Made by a program: the position numbers and the translations under genes
Shown here: piece after piece, positions 17,511 to 25,155 of the stretch
Layout: each line of letters begins with the position of its first letter
Position numbering within the stretch: position 1 is the stretch's first letter
Assembly: GCF_002910915.1 (NCBI RefSeq)
Contig: NZ_NEUF01000186.1
Span: 128,494 to 192,493, forward strand
Length of the DNA stretch: 64,000 bases
Direction: 5' to 3'
DNA from: Streptomyces sp. SM10
GTDB taxonomy: Bacteria > Actinomycetota > Actinomycetes > Streptomycetales > Streptomycetaceae
The notes under the pieces: model-generated
Told to the model about the DNA's origin: nothing
What the model saw: only the letters and a program-made list of their open reading frames with translations
Database searches by the model: none

Positions 17511-17969
17511 TCAGGCCGGGACCTTCAGCGCCTCCACCGTCCGGACCAGTGGGGCGAGTTCCGGGTTCTCGGCAGCCTCGTCGAGCGCGGCCCGGAGCGC
17601 GGTGTCGTTGGTCGGCCTGGCCTCGCTCAGCAGCGTGAGACCCGCTTCCGTGACGTCGGTGTAGATGCCTCGCCGGTCGGTGTCGCAGAGGTACCGCGTG
17701 AGCAGTCCGCGGTCCTCGAGCCGGGTGACGAGCCGGGTGGTGGCGCTCTGGCTCAGGACCACGGCGTCGGCCACCTGCTTCATCTGCAGGTGGCCGCCCG
17801 TCCCGCTGTGCTGGCGGCTCAGGACGTCGAGGAGGGAGAACTCACGCGCGCTGAGGCTGTGACGGGACTGAAGGGCCCGTTCGATGCGGGCTTCGATCTT
17901 CCCGTGGAGCAGGGAGAGGGCGCACCAGCTCTGGGCGAGGGACGTCAGTGCGGGATCTGTCGCTGTCAT
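17511..17969 (-). CDS. MarR-family transcriptional regulator
   Basis: 152 residues, a dimeric winged-helix regulator. LSAREFSLLDVLSRQHSGTGGHLQMKQVADAVVLSQSATTRLVTRLEDRGLLTRYLCDTDRRGIYTDVTEAG is a full MarR DNA-binding domain; note DRR in the wing. ATG 17969 has GGAGGAG upstream. It is divergent from the MFS exporter gene, and the shared 139-base gap carries repeated TGCAATTAT elements, so it probably represses that exporter and itself. The inducing ligand is unknown. Confidence 0.9.
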   Translation of the reverse strand: MTATDPALTSLAQSWCALSLLHGKIEARIERALQSRHSLSAREFSLLDVLSRQHSGTGGHLQMKQVADAVVLSQSATTRLVTRLEDRGLLTRYLCDTDRRGIYTDVTEAGLTLLSEARPTNDTALRAALDEAAENPELAPLVRTVEALKVPA

Positions 17970-18033
17970 GGGTCTCTCCTCCGTGCGGGAGCTGGTTGCC
18001 TCCAGGATAGGGCACGGGCGCAATAGCCCGCGC

Positions 18034-18062
18034 TTGCAATTATCGGGCGTCTGCAATTATTG
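18034..18062. promoter_or_regulatory. Putative MarR operator between divergent marR and MFS genes
   Basis: TGCAATTAT occurs at 18035-18043 and again at 18052-18060. The second copy is inside the near-palindrome CAATTATTG (18054-18062). This is the only AT-rich patch in the gap and lies where both promoters should be. Binding is inferred. Confidence 0.5.
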
Positions 18063-18108
18063 TCTACGCTTGTAAGGCGCAGACGCAATCTTCAAGGAAG
18101 GTGAACCC

Positions 18109-19353
18109 ATGCCGCTCGCGCTCCTCGCCCTCGCCGTCGGGGCATTCGGTATCGGAACCACCGAGTTCGTGATCATGGGGCTCCTCCCCGATGTCGCGGC
18201 GGACTTCCAGGTGTCGATCCCGACCGCAGGGTTCCTGGTCACGGGCTACGCCCTGGGTGTGGTCCTCGGTGCTCCGCTCATGACCTTCCTGGGCACCCGG
18301 GTGACCAGGAAGCGAATGCTGATGATCCTCATGGGTCTGTTCATCGTGGGGAACGTGGTGTCCGCGCTCGCCCCCGTCTTCGGCGTGATGCTCGCCGGGC
18401 GCGTGATCGCGTCGCTTGCCCACGGAGCCTTCTTCGGTATCGGCTCGGTCGTGGCCGCGGACCTGGTCGCTCCGGAGAAGAAGGCCGGTGCCATCGCCAT
18501 GATGTTCACCGGGCTGACCGTCGCCAACGTCGTAGGAGTGCCGCTGGGGACGTTCGTCGGCCAGAACTTCGGCTGGCGGGTCACCTTCTTCGTCGTCGCG
18601 GGGCTCGGCGTCCTGGGCCTTCTCGGCGTGGCGAAACTCGTGCCCGAGCAGCCGAGGCCCCAGGGTGTGCGGATCCGGCACGAGCTCGCCGCGTTCCGTA
18701 ACGTCCAGGTACTGCTCGCCATGGCGATGACGGTCCTGGGCTTCGGTGGCGTGTTCGCGGCCATCACCTACATCACCCCGATGATGACGGAGACCGCCGG
18801 ATACGCGACGTCTTCCGTCACCTGGCTGCTGGTCCTCTTCGGGCTCGGCATGGTCGGCGGAAACCTGCTCGGGGGCCGGTTCGCGGACCGCCGTCTGATG
18901 CCGATGCTGTACGCGGCGCTCGGCGCGCTCGCAGTGGTCCTGGCCCTGTTCACGCTGACCGCGCACAACAAGATCGCAGCCGCGGTGACCATCGTCCTCA
19001 TCGGAGGCCTCGGCTTCGCGACCGTACCGCCGCTCCAGAAGCGGGTGCTCGACCATGCTGCCGGGGCTCCCACCCTGGCCTCGGCCGTCAACATCGGGGC
19101 CTTCAACCTCGGCAACGCGCTCTCTGCTTGGCTCGGCGGGATCGTCATCGCTGCCGGCCTCGGATACACCGCGCCCAACTGGGTCGGTGCCGTGCTCGCA
19201 GGGTCGGCGCTGGTCCTTGCTGTTCTCTCCGGGACGATCGAGCGCCGGACCGTCACCCGTGGCCGAGTGGTGTCCGCGCAGCGTACGGAGGCTGCCACAG
19301 GCGCCGGCCACGGCGAGTCGGTCCCCACGGCTTCAGCACCGATATCGCGGTGA
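18109..19353 (+). CDS. MFS drug exporter (DHA1, AraJ/chloramphenicol-resistance-like)
   Basis: 414 residues, twelve membrane segments. The start LALLALAVGAFGIGTTEFVIMGLLPDVAADFQVSIPTAGFLVTGYALGVVLGAP is the classic DHA1 N-terminus, with LGTRVTRKRMLM in the motif A loop and GRVIASLAHGAFFGIGSVVAADLV after it. A 45-residue hydrophilic tail extends past the last segment. SD AAGGAAGG precedes ATG 18109. It is divergent from a MarR gene and likely controlled by it. Its last 101 bases overlap the 3' end of the minus-strand gene 19253-19801. Confidence 0.9.
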   Translation: MPLALLALAVGAFGIGTTEFVIMGLLPDVAADFQVSIPTAGFLVTGYALGVVLGAPLMTFLGTRVTRKRMLMILMGLFIVGNVVSALAPVFGVMLAGRVIASLAHGAFFGIGSVVAADLVAPEKKAGAIAMMFTGLTVANVVGVPLGTFVGQNFGWRVTFFVVAGLGVLGLLGVAKLVPEQPRPQGVRIRHELAAFRNVQVLLAMAMTVLGFGGVFAAITYITPMMTETAGYATSSVTWLLVLFGLGMVGGNLLGGRFADRRLMPMLYAALGALAVVLALFTLTAHNKIAAAVTIVLIGGLGFATVPPLQKRVLDHAAGAPTLASAVNIGAFNLGNALSAWLGGIVIAAGLGYTAPNWVGAVLAGSALVLAVLSGTIERRTVTRGRVVSAQRTEAATGAGHGESVPTASAPISR

Positions 19354-19801
19354 TGAAGAGATACGTGGCCGTGGCCACCGAGGGTGCGACGACGAGGTCG
19401 ATGTCGGCCGCACCCCGGGCCGCGACCTCGTTGATGCCGGGGCGGAGGGAGAAGGCGGACAGCCCTGTGGTGATCAGGGTCAGCCAGAACTTCGTCCAGA
19501 CCCAGCGATGTCTGGCCAGGCCCCAAGGAGTGCCGAGGGACAGCACCAGACCGCTGACGAGCGACAGGAGCGCCACCGGAACGACGAGCCAGTCGCCGAA
19601 GAGCTTCATGGCACGCGTGGCCGCCTGAGCCAGGGTGGCATCGGCGGTGAGGAACGCGGCAAGGCCGAGAACGAGCAGTCCTACGGTGAGGCCGAGCCAG
19701 CTCACGGACACCGCTACATGGGCGACGAGGACGCCTCGCCGCAAGGGACGCTTGAGTGGTTTCACGTGAAACACGGTGCCAAGCGCGGGTGCCGCGGTCA
19801 T
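19253..19801 (-). CDS. Small integral membrane protein (DUF2269-like); 5' end contains a parS site
   Basis: Up to 182 residues with four hydrophobic segments: VAHVAVSVSWLGLTVGLLVLGLAAFL, WLVVPVALLSLVSGLVLSLG, VWTKFWLTLITTGLSAFSL, and LVVAPSVATATYLFITAISVLKPWG. The pattern suggests DUF2269; function unknown. Two starts are possible: ATG 19801, or the GTG inside the parS site (start base 19765), which gives MKPLKRPLRRGVLVAHV and fits the length of the membrane part better. Neither has a good SD. The 3' end overlaps the convergent MFS gene by 101 bases. Confidence 0.75.
   Translation of the reverse strand: MTAAPALGTVFHVKPLKRPLRRGVLVAHVAVSVSWLGLTVGLLVLGLAAFLTADATLAQAATRAMKLFGDWLVVPVALLSLVSGLVLSLGTPWGLARHRWVWTKFWLTLITTGLSAFSLRPGINEVAARGAADIDLVVAPSVATATYLFITAISVLKPWGPTRRGRRLWQPPYAARTPLGHG
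19759..19772. promoter_or_regulatory. parS site (ParB binding)
   Basis: Perfect GTTTCACGTGAAAC within the 5' coding region, or at the start codon, of the minus-strand membrane-protein gene. Read on that strand it encodes V-F-H-V-K. Confidence 0.93.
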
Positions 19802-19928
19802 CCGACAGCGGGAGTATCAACGGCTACCGGCCTCGGCGTACGCACGGTGCAGGGCCTGCTTGCCGCGTACCCGATCCGGGGCCGCCCTGCCGCCCCGGAT
19901 CGGCGGCTACCGCGTGGGTGGCAGTGCC

Positions 19929-20408
19929 TCAGCCCAGATCCGGCGCGTGCAACGCCCGTACGCCCTCGATGTTGGCGTCCAGATAGTGCCGCAGCGACAG
20001 CGGGACGAGGTGGACAGCCGCGATCCCGACGCGGCTGAAGGGCACGCGGACGACCTCGTACTCCCCGCAGGGTTCGTCGATCTCGGGTCCGTGCCGGAGC
20101 GACAGGTCCATCGATGCCAGTCGGCAGACGAAGAAGTGCTGCACCTTCACACCTTTGACTCCGCCGCCGGCGATGTGTTCGACGGTGTCGACGAAGCAGG
20201 GCACGACATCGACGATCTTGGCGCCGAGTTCCTCGTCGACCTCGCGGTGCAGTGCGTCGACGACGGTCGCGTCCTCCGGCTCGACCCCGCCACCCGGCGT
20301 GAGCCAGTAGGGATCGGCATCGGGCTTGGTGCGCTTGATCAGGATGAGGTCATCGCCGTCGAGCAGAACGGCGCGTGCGGTGCGCTTGACCACGGGGCGT
20401 TCGGTCAT
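19929..20408 (-). CDS. Nudix hydrolase
   Basis: 159 residues. ARAVLLDGDDLILIKRTKPDADPYWLTPGGGVEPEDATVVDALHREVDEELG holds the Nudix box. The metal-binding REVDEELG is intact, but the segment between GGG and RE is one residue longer than the GX5EX7REUXEEXGU consensus. It hydrolyses a nucleoside-diphosphate-linked substrate, identity unknown. ATG 20408 has no visible SD. It lies 52 bases downstream of the LysR gene on the same strand. Confidence 0.85.
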   Translation of the reverse strand: MTERPVVKRTARAVLLDGDDLILIKRTKPDADPYWLTPGGGVEPEDATVVDALHREVDEELGAKIVDVVPCFVDTVEHIAGGGVKGVKVQHFFVCRLASMDLSLRHGPEIDEPCGEYEVVRVPFSRVGIAAVHLVPLSLRHYLDANIEGVRALHAPDLG

Positions 20409-20460
20409 GGCAAGAGAGTGGCCCAGGAAAACCGATCTGAAACTCCCATGGGCCGACCGG

Positions 20461-21357
20461 TCACCAGTCCACAGCGGTACGCACCAGCCACTCGTGCGCC
20501 CGCGCGATGTGAGGGAGCCCCAGTGTGCCGGTCCTCGCGATGAGGAAGTACGTGCGGAGCGGTGGCACGGGAGGATCGAGCAGAGCCACGACCTCGCCCC
20601 GCTCCAACGCGGTCTCGCAGAGATAGCGGGGCAGCACCGCGAGGCCTGCGCCCGCCGCCGCGCACTCCAGAACCCCGCGGAGATCCGGTGCGATCACGGC
20701 AGCCGCAGCGGCGGGCCGGCTGTCGAACACCGTCGCCCAGTAGCGGGAGACCAGGGGAAGGCTCTCGTGCACCTCGACCACCGGCAGCTGCTCCAGCAGT
20801 ACGGGGCCTCTGTGCCGCAGTGCCCCGGGCCCCAGCCGCGCCGCCCAGCGGGGCGCGGCGATCAACACGTGTTCCTCGTCGCAGAGGGTGGCCGACGTCA
20901 GCAGTCCGCCGCGCGGACGAGCCGTGGTGATGGCCAGATCATGATGTCCGGCCGCCAGGCCCTCCAGCGTGTCCTCGGTGTTCGCGACGAAGGTGCTACG
21001 CAGGGCGAGCCCCTGGGAGACCAGAGGGGTGAGGGCCGGTAGAGCCCGTAGGGAGGTGAATTCGGGCGGTCCGGCCAGGTGCAGCGTCCGTACCCCCGAC
21101 TCCTCGTCGAGCCCCACCTCGACGATGTCGACCAGCGCGTCGAGATGAGGGGCGGCCCGGTGCGCGAGTTCGTCGCCGGCCGTGGTCGGCGTCACCCCGC
21201 GGGCCCTGCGGAGGAAGAGCGGGCGTCCCAGCTGCCGCTCCAGAGTCCGTATCTGCGAGGTGACGGCGGGCTGGGAGAGAGCGAGCAGAGCGGCGGCCCG
21301 GGTGAAGGATCCGGCCCGGTGCACCGTGACGAACGTGCGCAGCAGGGCCAGGTCCAT
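20461..21357 (-). CDS. LysR-family transcriptional regulator
   Basis: 298 residues. The N-terminal HTH MDLALLRTFVTVHRAGSFTRAAALLALSQPAVTSQIRTLERQLGRPLFLRRARGVTPTTAG is unmistakable LysR, followed by a two-lobed periplasmic-binding-like effector domain. ATG 21357 (the frame is open to 21480) has AAGGGG upstream. The 273-base region upstream carries a palindrome (21441-21458). No divergent target gene is present, so the target is unclear; the Nudix gene downstream may be cotranscribed. Confidence 0.9.
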   Translation of the reverse strand: MDLALLRTFVTVHRAGSFTRAAALLALSQPAVTSQIRTLERQLGRPLFLRRARGVTPTTAGDELAHRAAPHLDALVDIVEVGLDEESGVRTLHLAGPPEFTSLRALPALTPLVSQGLALRSTFVANTEDTLEGLAAGHHDLAITTARPRGGLLTSATLCDEEHVLIAAPRWAARLGPGALRHRGPVLLEQLPVVEVHESLPLVSRYWATVFDSRPAAAAAVIAPDLRGVLECAAAGAGLAVLPRYLCETALERGEVVALLDPPVPPLRTYFLIARTGTLGLPHIARAHEWLVRTAVDW

Positions 21358-21440
21358 GGTCCGCCCCTTCACTTCGGCGTGACGCTGCGCCGTCCCGCAC
21401 CGCCCTTCGCGACCGACCCCACCATAAATATGTCGATAGG

Positions 21441-21458
21441 TCGCTGTCGCTACAGCGA
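21441..21458. promoter_or_regulatory. Inverted repeat upstream of the LysR gene
   Basis: TCGCTGT-CGCT-ACAGCGA: 7-bp arms around 4 bases, 83 bases before the LysR start. It contains a T-N11-A arrangement, the LysR box form. Probable autoregulatory site; inferred. Confidence 0.45.
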
Positions 21459-21562
21459 TTGGACACTGACGCACAGTCAACTAGCCTTGTGCAGAAGGTT
21501 CTCGGCGCTGGAACCGGGGTGATCCGAGCCACGAGGGGGGAGGCTCGGACCACCCGTCCCGA

Positions 21563-21610
21563 GCAGGACCGGTCCGGTGGACGGGGACGCCCGTCCCGGA
21601 CCGGTCCTGC
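21563..21610 (-). terminator. Terminator of the PLP lyase gene
   Basis: A perfect 15-bp inverted repeat (21563-21577 with 21596-21610), 20 bases past the stop of the minus-strand lyase gene. Confidence 0.8.
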
Positions 21611-21630
21611 CAGGGCACTGAGGTATCGGG

Positions 21631-22755
21631 TCAGCGCACGGACTCGTCCAGCGCGCGTTCCACGTCCGCCAGCAGGTCCTCGGGGTCCTCGGCGCCGACC
21701 GAGAACCGGACGAAGCCCTCGGGTACCGCATCACCGCCCCACCGGGCCCTGCGCTCGGCTGTGGAGCGCAGGCCGCCGAAGCTGGTCGCGTCGTCGACCA
21801 GCCGGAGTGCCGCGAGGAAGCGCTCGGCGGTCTCCTTGTCCGCCAGCACGAACGACACCACCGAGCCGAAGCGCCGCATCTGGCGCACGGCGACCGGGTA
21901 CGAGGGGTCGCCGGGCAGGCCCGGGTAACGCAGGCCCGTCACATCCGTCCGCTCGGCCAGGGTCCCGGCGAGTGTCAGCGCGGTCGCGCACTGGCGGTCG
22001 ATCCGCAGCTGCAGCGTCGCCAGGGAGCGGTGGGCGATCCAGGCCTCCATGGGTCCGGGAATCGCGCCGACCACCTTGCGCCACCGCCTTACTCCCGCGG
22101 TGAGCTCGGGATCCCGGCAGGTCACATGGCCGAGCAGGATGTCCCCGTGGCCGGTGAGCCCCTTCGTGTCGCTGGCGACCGAGAAGTCCGCCCCGAGGCC
22201 GAGGGGACGCTGGCCGAGGGGGGTGGCCAGGGTGTTGTCGACCGCCACCAGCACATCCCGGGCGTGTGCGGCCTCGACGAGCCTGCGCACATCGCAGACG
22301 TCGAGCCCGGGGTTGGACGGCGTCTCGATCCACAGCAGCTTCGCCCCGTCCAGGAGCTCCGACTGGGCTTCGCCGGCGGTCGGCGCGGTCCGCACCTCGA
22401 CGCCGTACGCCTCCAGTTGCTCCCGTACCAGGGGAAGCGCCTGATAGCCGTCGCCGGGCATGACCACGACGTCGCCCGCGCGCACCTGGGACAGGAGAAC
22501 GGCCGAGACGGCGGCCATTCCAGAGGCGAAGACCGTGGTCCCGACCGGTTCCCCGGGAGCCTCCAGCTCGCCGATGGCACGCTCCAGGTGGGTCCAGGTC
22601 GGATTCGCCTCCCTGCCGTAGGTGTAGGGGCCGACCGGTTCGCCGGACAGATGGAAGTGTGCGGCGAAGACCGGACCGGGGAGCGTGGGCCCGTACTGTT
22701 CCGGTTCCGGAAGGCCCGCCCGTACGGCCCGTGTCCCCTCGCCCATGGGGTTCAT
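21631..22755 (-). CDS. Cys/Met-metabolism PLP enzyme (cystathionine gamma-lyase/synthase type)
   Basis: 374 residues, fold-type I. Features are the substrate-gating stretch GPYTYGREANPTWTHLERAIGELE, the cofactor Tyr-stacking region TVFASGMAAVSAVLL, WIETPSNPGLDVCDV, and the PLP lysine in SDTKGLTGHGDILLGHV. It catalyses gamma-elimination or replacement on cystathionine or a related substrate in transsulfuration; sequence alone does not decide lyase from synthase. ATG 22755 has GAGGAGAG upstream. Monocistronic with a strong terminator. Confidence 0.88.
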   Translation of the reverse strand: MNPMGEGTRAVRAGLPEPEQYGPTLPGPVFAAHFHLSGEPVGPYTYGREANPTWTHLERAIGELEAPGEPVGTTVFASGMAAVSAVLLSQVRAGDVVVMPGDGYQALPLVREQLEAYGVEVRTAPTAGEAQSELLDGAKLLWIETPSNPGLDVCDVRRLVEAAHARDVLVAVDNTLATPLGQRPLGLGADFSVASDTKGLTGHGDILLGHVTCRDPELTAGVRRWRKVVGAIPGPMEAWIAHRSLATLQLRIDRQCATALTLAGTLAERTDVTGLRYPGLPGDPSYPVAVRQMRRFGSVVSFVLADKETAERFLAALRLVDDATSFGGLRSTAERRARWGGDAVPEGFVRFSVGAEDPEDLLADVERALDESVR

Positions 22756-22817
22756 GGCGCTCTCCTCGTCTCCCCGGTGTTCACCGGTCCGCTCGGGCCC
22801 TGTCCATCGAGGGCAGG

Positions 22818-23195
22818 TCAGTCCTCGTCGGGGAGGACCACGTTGAGCGCCCAGGACACGACCGAGATGATGAGTCCGCCCAGGACCGCGGTCCAGAAGC
22901 CGTCGACATGGAAGTTCAGATCGAAGAGGCCGGCCAGCCAGGAGGTGAGCATCAGCATGAGGGCGTTGACCACGAGTGTGATCAGCCCGAGTGTCAGGAT
23001 GAACAACGGCAGTGTGAGGAGCTTCACCACGGGCTTGACGACAAAGTTCACCACACCGAACAACAGGGCCACCACGATCAGCACGAGTGCCTTGCGCCCC
23101 GTGCTGTCACCGGTCAGCGTGATGTCGCTGAGCAACCAGATCGCTACGGCCAGCGCACCTGCGTTGGCGATTGTCTTGACTACGAAATTCTTCAT
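22818..23195 (-). CDS. Phage-holin-family-4 (YvlD/PF04020) membrane protein
   Basis: 125 residues, four hydrophobic segments: VVKTIANAGALAVAIWLLSDITLTG, ALVLIVVALLFGVVNFVVKPVVKLLTLPLFILTLGLITLVVNALMLMLTSWLAGLF, and FWTAVLGGLIISVVSWALNVVL. This is a cellular membrane protein family despite the holin name; function uncertain. ATG 23195 begins the conserved MKNFVVKTIANA; the long upstream frame is not used. GTGTCTG-N7-CAGACAC (23196-23216) lies directly upstream of the start and may be an operator. Confidence 0.88.
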   Translation of the reverse strand: MKNFVVKTIANAGALAVAIWLLSDITLTGDSTGRKALVLIVVALLFGVVNFVVKPVVKLLTLPLFILTLGLITLVVNALMLMLTSWLAGLFDLNFHVDGFWTAVLGGLIISVVSWALNVVLPDED

Positions 23196-23273
23196 GTGTC
23201 TGATCGTGGCAGACACGATCGGTGGTGGACACCGGCAGGACAGAGCGGTACGGGCGCGAGGGGCGGGCGGACG

Positions 23274-23591
23274 ATGAAGGCATTCAGACTGGACGAACTG
23301 GAGGCGGAACGCGCCGCCAACGACGGCGCTTATCTGCAGTTCATCCGGGAACGCAACATGTCCGTCGGCCTGTACGCCCTCGACGCCGGCGGGCTCGATC
23401 CTCAGCAGCCGCACCAGCAGGACGAGGTGTACTTCGTCGTCAGCGGGCGCGCCTCGATCACGGTCGGCACGGATACCACGCAGGTGGGCCGGGGGAGCGT
23501 CGTCTACGTCCCCGCGGGGGCGGCACACAAGTTCCACCACGTCACCGAGGACCTCCGGGTCATGGTGGTCTTCTCCCCGCCGGAGGGCTGA
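23274..23591 (+). CDS. Cupin-domain protein
   Basis: 105 residues forming one cupin barrel. Motif 1 is HQQDEVYFVVSGRASITVG; motif 2 is GSVVYVPAGAAHKFHHV. Two His, one Glu and a later His are placed to bind a metal. It could be a small dioxygenase, isomerase or binding protein; nothing here decides it. ATG 23274 has GAGGGGCGGG upstream. It is divergent from the holin-family gene across 78 bases that contain the GTGTCTG/CAGACAC inverted repeat. Confidence 0.85.
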   Translation: MKAFRLDELEAERAANDGAYLQFIRERNMSVGLYALDAGGLDPQQPHQQDEVYFVVSGRASITVGTDTTQVGRGSVVYVPAGAAHKFHHVTEDLRVMVVFSPPEG

Positions 23592-23747
23592 GCGGACTCC
23601 CTGGGGGATCGCCCCCGGTGCGGGGCTGTCCCGGGCCGATGTTCCCTAGGGGATCGTTCAGGGGACTTCAAGGGCTCCCGGGCCCCCGCGGGCCACCCCC
23701 GCGCCTCTAGCATCGAGGCAGGAACTCACAGAGACGAGGTAGCGGCG

Positions 23748-23963
23748 ATGGCGGTGCGGGAGATTTTCGCGGGGATGCCCTGGTGGGTGAAGTGGGTCGC
23801 GGTGCCTCTCATCGCGATCGTCGTGTTCGGCGGTCTGATCGCCAGCGTGGTCGGGTTCGTCATCGGCCTGCTGTTCAAGGTGCTGGTCTTCGTCGTCCTC
23901 GTGGGCGGGCTGATCTTCGTCGTGCGGAAGTTCATGTCCTCGTCCGAGCGAAGCGACTGGTAG
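23748..23963 (+). CDS. Small membrane protein, DUF5326-type
   Basis: 71 residues: a short amphipathic N-terminus (MAVREIFAGMPWWVKW), then two adjacent membrane segments (VAVPLIAIVVFGGLIASVVGFVIGLLF and VLVFVVLVGGLIFVVRKF), and a short basic/Ser tail. Highly similar, from memory, to the Streptomyces DUF5326 family found upstream of ssgR. Function unknown. AGGTAG lies 8-9 bases before the ATG. Confidence 0.85.
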   Translation: MAVREIFAGMPWWVKWVAVPLIAIVVFGGLIASVVGFVIGLLFKVLVFVVLVGGLIFVVRKFMSSSERSDW

Positions 23964-24107
23964 GCCTGTGGTCGGAGCGAAGCGGCCGACGGGCACGTAC
24001 CGGGGTGGTGGGTGCCGGATCATGCGGTGCCGGGGGGACCGCATGAGGGGCCGCCCATTCGGGCGTTAGCCCAGCGGAGCTAAGTCCAGGACGAAACCTC
24101 TCCCGTG

Positions 24108-24127
24108 ACTGTACGTCCCGATACAGT
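24108..24127. promoter_or_regulatory. Inverted repeat upstream of ssgR (distal)
   Basis: ACTGTA-N8-TACAGT, 160 bases before ssgR. Candidate operator or part of the ssgR promoter region; inferred only from symmetry. Confidence 0.4.
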
Positions 24128-24153
24128 GGCGTACCGCTGCCGCCAGCTGGGAA

Positions 24154-24168
24154 ATGACGGTCCGTCAT
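24154..24168. promoter_or_regulatory. Palindrome upstream of ssgR (proximal), IclR-site-like size
   Basis: ATGACGG-T-CCGTCAT, a perfect 15-bp palindrome 119 bases before the ssgR GTG. IclR-family operators are typically palindromes of about this length, so autoregulation by SsgR is plausible. Confidence 0.5.
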
Positions 24169-24286
24169 CATCCTGCCCAGTGGTTTGTGCGACCGTCCGG
24201 TCTCCGGACCCCAGGCTCGCGGCGGGCCCGTGGGGGCGGCCTCCGCGGGAGGGCTGACAGCCCGTCACCATGCCTGGGGGTGACCT

Positions 24287-25054
24287 GTGACCACGGCATC
24301 GAGTACCGCTGTCCCGACGTTGATCGGTTCGGTTCAGCGGGCGTTGCGACTTATGGAGGCTGTGGGCACCCATCGGGACGGGGCGCCGGCGAAGCAGCTC
24401 GCCCGGGAGGCCGGACTGCCCCTCCCCACCGCCTATCACCTGCTGCGGACCCTCACCCATGAGGGCTATCTGCGCAGGGAGAACGGCGTCTTCCTGTTCG
24501 GGGCCGCGGCCGAACGCCTGGGCGGAGGCCCGGCGACCCCGCGTCCTGGAGTGATCGTCGACTCCCTCGCCCACTGGGCGGACGTCATCGGCGCCCCCGT
24601 GTACTGCGCCCTGTACAAGGATGGCGAGATCGAGATGGTCGCCGTCGCCGATACCCCCGCCGTACCCGCCGTCCGTGAGTGGGCCTCGTTCCGTGAGACG
24701 GGTCATGCCCACGCCCTCGGGCAGTGCCTCCTCGCCCAGCTCGACGAGCGGGCGCGCGAGGATCATCTGGACCGGCACCCCGTCCGGCCACTGACGCGTT
24801 ACTCCGTAAGGGACCGTCAGGCGTTTCTGCACCGGCTGAGATCGATGAAACATACGGAACCTGTCGTCGAACGGCAGGAGTACGTCATGGGGACGGTCTG
24901 TGCGGCCATTCCGATCACTGTCGGTAGCGCTGTTGCGGCGATGGCTGTTTCTCTCCCACTGCACCAAGAGGAACGGTTGCTCCCCGCAGTCGAACAACTA
25001 CGCTGCGAAGTGACCACTCTCTTGCGCTCGTTCGTGTTCTCTATCAGTATCTGA
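24287..25054 (+). CDS. ssgR: IclR-family regulator SsgR, activator of ssgA
   Basis: 255 residues. The N-terminal winged helix is LIGSVQRALRLMEAVGTHRDGAPAKQLAREAGLPLPTAYHLLRTLTHEGYLRRENGVFLFG; the C-terminal effector domain includes GTVCAAIPITVGSAVAAMAVSLP. It sits directly upstream of an SsgA gene, which identifies it as SsgR, the known activator of ssgA in S. coelicolor sporulation. GTG 24287 is preceded by GGGGGTG. The 323-base upstream gap holds two inverted repeats and no gene. Confidence 0.92.
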   Translation: MTTASSTAVPTLIGSVQRALRLMEAVGTHRDGAPAKQLAREAGLPLPTAYHLLRTLTHEGYLRRENGVFLFGAAAERLGGGPATPRPGVIVDSLAHWADVIGAPVYCALYKDGEIEMVAVADTPAVPAVREWASFRETGHAHALGQCLLAQLDERAREDHLDRHPVRPLTRYSVRDRQAFLHRLRSMKHTEPVVERQEYVMGTVCAAIPITVGSAVAAMAVSLPLHQEERLLPAVEQLRCEVTTLLRSFVFSISI

Positions 25055-25155
25055 AAAATCACTCCTTGTGATCTGCTATCGCGTGCACCACGATGGCGTC
25101 AATAGGGCCATGGGGGATCATTCCTGGCCAGTTTCATCTACTGCGGGGTTGAACG

